Under the pieces are notes generated by a model. The model ran no database searches and had not been told where the DNA came from. It worked only from the letters and a program-made list of their open reading frames with translations. Shown one piece after another: positions 5,102-6,146 of a stretch of DNA of 6,146 nucleotides. Within the stretch, counting starts at the first letter, position 1, and each line of letters starts with the position of its first letter. Origin of the DNA: Parcubacteria group bacterium GW2011_GWA2_47_7 (GTDB lineage: Bacteria; Patescibacteriota; Minisyncoccia; Phycocordibacterales; UBA6899). Where the stretch lies: assembly GCA_000999395.1 (NCBI GenBank), contig LCOM01000045.1, forward strand, positions 1-6,146. Reading direction: 5' to 3'. A program made the position numbers and the translations under genes.

Positions 5102-5110
5102 TGTGGATAA
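5102..5110 (-). promoter_or_regulatory. Perfect DnaA box
   Basis: TGTGGATAA is the exact complement of the consensus DnaA box TTATCCACA. Together with the one-mismatch box at 5219-5227 and the array at 5492-5531 it suggests DnaA binding over this region. Confidence 0.55.
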
Positions 5111-5218
5111 ACACGTAATCACGTGTTCAAGACTCTGGCTTTACAGCCAAGCATGGCTTGCGCCAAGACCTTGAATGGGTACACACATATTATCATGCGA
5201 GCCGTTCGTGAGCAAGGG

Positions 5219-5227
5219 TTGTCCACA
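5219..5227 (+). promoter_or_regulatory. DnaA-box-like site (one mismatch)
   Basis: TTGTCCACA differs from TTATCCACA at one position. It lies just past the 3' end of the tRNA-Tyr gene and faces opposite to the perfect box at 5102-5110. Confidence 0.35.
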
Positions 5228-5232
5228 GTTTA

Positions 5233-5319
5233 CGGAGGCGGAGGGATTCGAACCCGCGAGACCCATTCAAAGTCTTCCGATTTTACAGATCGGTGCAATA
5301 ACCGCTCTGCCACGCCTCC
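5233..5319 (-). tRNA. tRNA-Tyr (anticodon GUA)
   Basis: Read on the - strand, GGAGGCG (5319-5313) pairs perfectly with CGCCTCC (5240-5234) as the acceptor stem. The D-stem is GCAG/TTGC. The anticodon arm is CCGAT-CTGTAAA-ATCGG, giving anticodon GTA, hence tyrosine. A long variable arm of 19 bases (AGACTT pairing with GGGTCT) is the class II feature expected of bacterial tRNA-Tyr. The T-arm has the standard TTCGAAT loop. Oddities: base 73 reads G where bacterial tRNA-Tyr normally has A, and the T-stem (GCGGG/CCCTC) has one C-U mismatch. CCA is not encoded (TAA follows), so it must be added enzymatically. Total length including base 73 is 87. Confidence 0.95.
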
Positions 5320-5322
5320 ATC

Positions 5323-5375
5323 AAAAAACCAGCCACTAGCTGAGCTAGAATTTCTTCTAGACAAGCTAATGGCTG
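5323..5375 (-). terminator. Terminator-like hairpin immediately upstream of tRNA-Tyr
   Basis: In - strand sense 5375-5364 pairs with 5341-5330 over 12 bp with one G-U. After a symmetric three-base internal loop, the stem continues as CTAGAA/TTCTAG (5360-5355 with 5350-5345) closed by a four-base loop. One G, then six T (5328-5323), follow the stem: a classical intrinsic terminator. Only three bases separate the T-run from the first base of the tRNA. It lies between the candidate promoter at 5450-5458 and the tRNA, so it could act as an attenuator, end a separate short RNA, or shield the tRNA from upstream transcripts. Confidence 0.7.
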
Positions 5376-5449
5376 ACTTCTTGAAAACATTAGCTAGTAT
5401 TGATCTCAACTCATGATCGTTTTCCTCCAAGAAGGCTAACGATATGGTT

Positions 5450-5458
5450 ATTATAGCA
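5450..5458 (-). promoter_or_regulatory. Extended -10 promoter facing tRNA-Tyr
   Basis: The - strand reads TGCTATAAT, a perfect extended -10 (TGnTATAAT). The -35 region (TAGTTA at 17 bases) is weak, which is usual for extended -10 promoters. Transcription would start near 5443, giving about 120 bases before the tRNA. This leader contains a GGAGG (5428-5424) followed nine bases later by an ATG that meets a stop after two codons, and then the terminator hairpin. Confidence 0.55.
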
Positions 5459-5491
5459 GAAAATTGATTGCGTAACTAGATACACAAGGGG

Positions 5492-5531
5492 TGTGTAAAG
5501 TGGGGAAAACCTGTGTATTACCTGTGGAAAG
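5492..5531 (-). promoter_or_regulatory. Array of four DnaA-box-like 9-mers
   Basis: Four same-orientation 9-mers follow each other: TGTGTAAAG (5492-5500), TGGGGAAAA (5501-5509), TGTGTATTA (5512-5520) and TGTGGAAAG (5523-5531). Each is one mismatch from the complement of the relaxed DnaA box TTWTNCACA. The last three start 11 bases apart, about one helical turn, with CC or CT as the two-base spacer. Such arrays are typical of replication origins and of DnaA-regulated promoters. The array lies between the leftward tRNA promoter and the rightward minD-like gene. Confidence 0.5.
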
Positions 5532-5722
5532 CTTCTATGCCTCAAAATATCGAAATGCGCTCTTCGTGTTGTACGGTATGGCATCAGATGCATCCATTAG
5601 TCCGGAATGCGGATCGAGCTTCCTCATAAACTCATCGATACTATCTCATTATAAAAGAATCGGATAATATGAAATTAGAGCAACAGAATCTTTAAATATT
5701 CCTTTTCCCTTAATCATGAAAC
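5532..5722. other. Non-coding, partly AT-rich spacer upstream of the minD-like gene
   Basis: No gene is convincing here. The right half (about 5641-5715) is AT-rich, contains three CTCAT words (5623, 5631 and 5645) and TATAAA (5650-5655) and GATAAT (5663-5668) motifs. These could be -10 elements for the minD-like gene, or an easily melted segment beside the DnaA-box array. No -35 match and no Shine-Dalgarno sequence is evident. Confidence 0.35.
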
Positions 5723-6146
5723 ATGACTAAGTTCATCGCTTTTGTCTCAGGAAAAGGAGGCGTAGGAAAAACTACTTCTTCTCTTAACGTAGGACAATCT
5801 CTTGCTTCCATGGGAAAAGAAGTAATTCTCGTTGATGCCAATATTGTAACTCCTAACCTCGCTATTCAACTCGGTTTCGTCAATCCGGAAGGAACCCTTA
5901 ACAAATTCCTCCGGAAAGAAAAAAGTCTCAAGGAGATTACCTACCTCCACGAAAGCGGCATTTCTTTAATTCCAGCCTCTCCCTCTTTGAGCGAATATCA
6001 AAAAACGAACCCGCAGAAGCTCAATAAATTGTTTGACTTGCTCAAAAATACTGCTGATTTTGTTCTTATCGACGCTCCCAGCGGATTAGGATATGATGTT
6101 CATCAAATTCTTAAAAGCACGGATGAAGTTGTCCTGGTTGTAAATC
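5723..6146 (+). CDS. MinD/ParA-family ATPase (partial, N-terminal 141 residues)
   Basis: This is a P-loop ATPase of the deviant Walker A (SIMIBI) class, which dimerises with ATP and positions septa, chromosomes or other cargo. The frame starts at ATG 5723 and runs off the right edge. Residues 10-18, GKGGVGKTT, are the deviant Walker A with signature Lys11 and P-loop Lys16. D38 in VILVDANIVTPNLAIQLG (35-51) is the switch I/A' region; bacterial MinD usually has DADIGLRNLD, whereas DANxxTPNL is the form I associate with archaeal-type MinD homologues. LIDAPSGLG (115-123) is Walker B. Full-length members are about 240-280 residues, so roughly half is present; the C-terminal membrane-targeting helix that would separate MinD from ParA/Soj is not visible. 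No minC or parB is in the window. The + strand gene is divergent from the tRNA, with the DnaA-box array between. An ATG at 5716 is out of frame. No Shine-Dalgarno sequence is seen. Confidence 0.9.
   Translation, partial: MTKFIAFVSGKGGVGKTTSSLNVGQSLASMGKEVILVDANIVTPNLAIQLGFVNPEGTLNKFLRKEKSLKEITYLHESGISLIPASPSLSEYQKTNPQKLNKLFDLLKNTADFVLIDAPSGLGYDVHQILKSTDEVVLVVN

Larger units (their letters stand above)
5100..5232 (-). other. Structured 3' trailer of the tRNA-Tyr transcript
   Basis: No gene fits here. In - strand sense three short hairpins follow each other: TGGC-GCAA-GCCA (5165-5154), TGGCT-GTAA-AGCCA (5149-5136), and a 7-pair stem including ACACGT/ACGTGT (5127-5110). The first two loops are of the GNRA type. 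The terminator at 5077-5099 then ends the transcript. The segment also holds DnaA-box-like 9-mers at both ends and a 16-base inverted copy of the tRNA variable arm (5165-5180). It may be simply a processed trailer or a small RNA made with the tRNA. Confidence 0.4.

Noticed and set aside
5165..5180. Attachment site of an integrated element
   Set aside because: The copy of the tRNA segment is inverted and internal to the tRNA, not a direct repeat of its 3' end, and no integrase is present.
5123..5416. 97-codon + strand and 66-codon - strand frames across tRNA-Tyr
   Set aside because: Both read through the tRNA gene, giving the usual spurious RIPPPP-type peptide from the T-arm.
5323..5443. T-box riboswitch upstream of tRNA-Tyr
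   Set aside because: No T-box consensus sequence and no synthetase gene downstream; the hairpin is an ordinary terminator type.
5411..5593. 60-codon - strand frame
   Set aside because: Covers the promoter and the DnaA-box array; composition is not protein-like and there is no ribosome binding site.
1..6146. CRISPR array or defence system
   Set aside because: No regularly spaced direct repeats of suitable length and no cas or defence genes were seen.

Overview
The window is most likely chromosomal DNA of a Candidatus Patescibacteria (CPR) bacterium, probably of the Parcubacteria group. Three things point there: the S3 and L16 N-termini look like the Parcubacterial versions (S3 opens MSHHVHPYAHRLGI), several ribosomal proteins carry low-complexity Lys/Ala-rich C-terminal tails, and no gene of the ribosomal operon has a recognisable Shine-Dalgarno sequence. 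The assignment rests on recalled family appearance, not on a database search.

Layout, left to right. (1) 1-135, + strand: the last 44 codons of a membrane protein, closed by a bidirectional intrinsic terminator. (2) 196-978: a region of low coding content. It holds a palindrome with TATAAT on both strands, a 57-residue zinc-ribbon fragment that looks like the N-terminus of an IS1595-type transposase, a strong terminator, a 136-bp fold-back element, and the terminator of the ribosomal operon. (3) 979-4712, - strand: nine tightly packed genes in the conserved order rpsS-rplV-rpsC-rplP-rpmC-rpsQ-rplN-rplX-rplE (S19, L22, S3, L16, L29, S17, L14, L24, L5). Gaps are 2-18 nt. The cluster is cut off from the usual S10 genes before rpsS and from the usual spc genes after rplE. 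(4) 4713-5038: the operon leader and promoter, the promoter lying inside a 220-bp element rich in inverted repeats. (5) 5077-5460: a tRNA-Tyr(GUA) unit on the - strand with a good extended -10 promoter, a terminator-like hairpin between promoter and tRNA, a structured trailer and a final terminator. (6) 5461-5722: a non-coding, partly AT-rich region with a compact array of DnaA-box-like 9-mers. (7) 5723 to the end, + strand: the start of a MinD/ParA-type deviant Walker A ATPase.

The most interesting part is 5100-5722. A perfect DnaA box (5102-5110), a one-mismatch box (5219-5227) and an array of four same-orientation boxes, three of them spaced 11 bp apart (5492-5531), lie at a switch of coding strand: ribosomal operon and tRNA run left, minD-like gene runs right. 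This makes it a candidate replication origin, still to be tested by GC skew. Also notable are a 16-bp inverted repeat matching the tRNA variable arm, and the fold-back element that supplies the promoter of the ribosomal operon.
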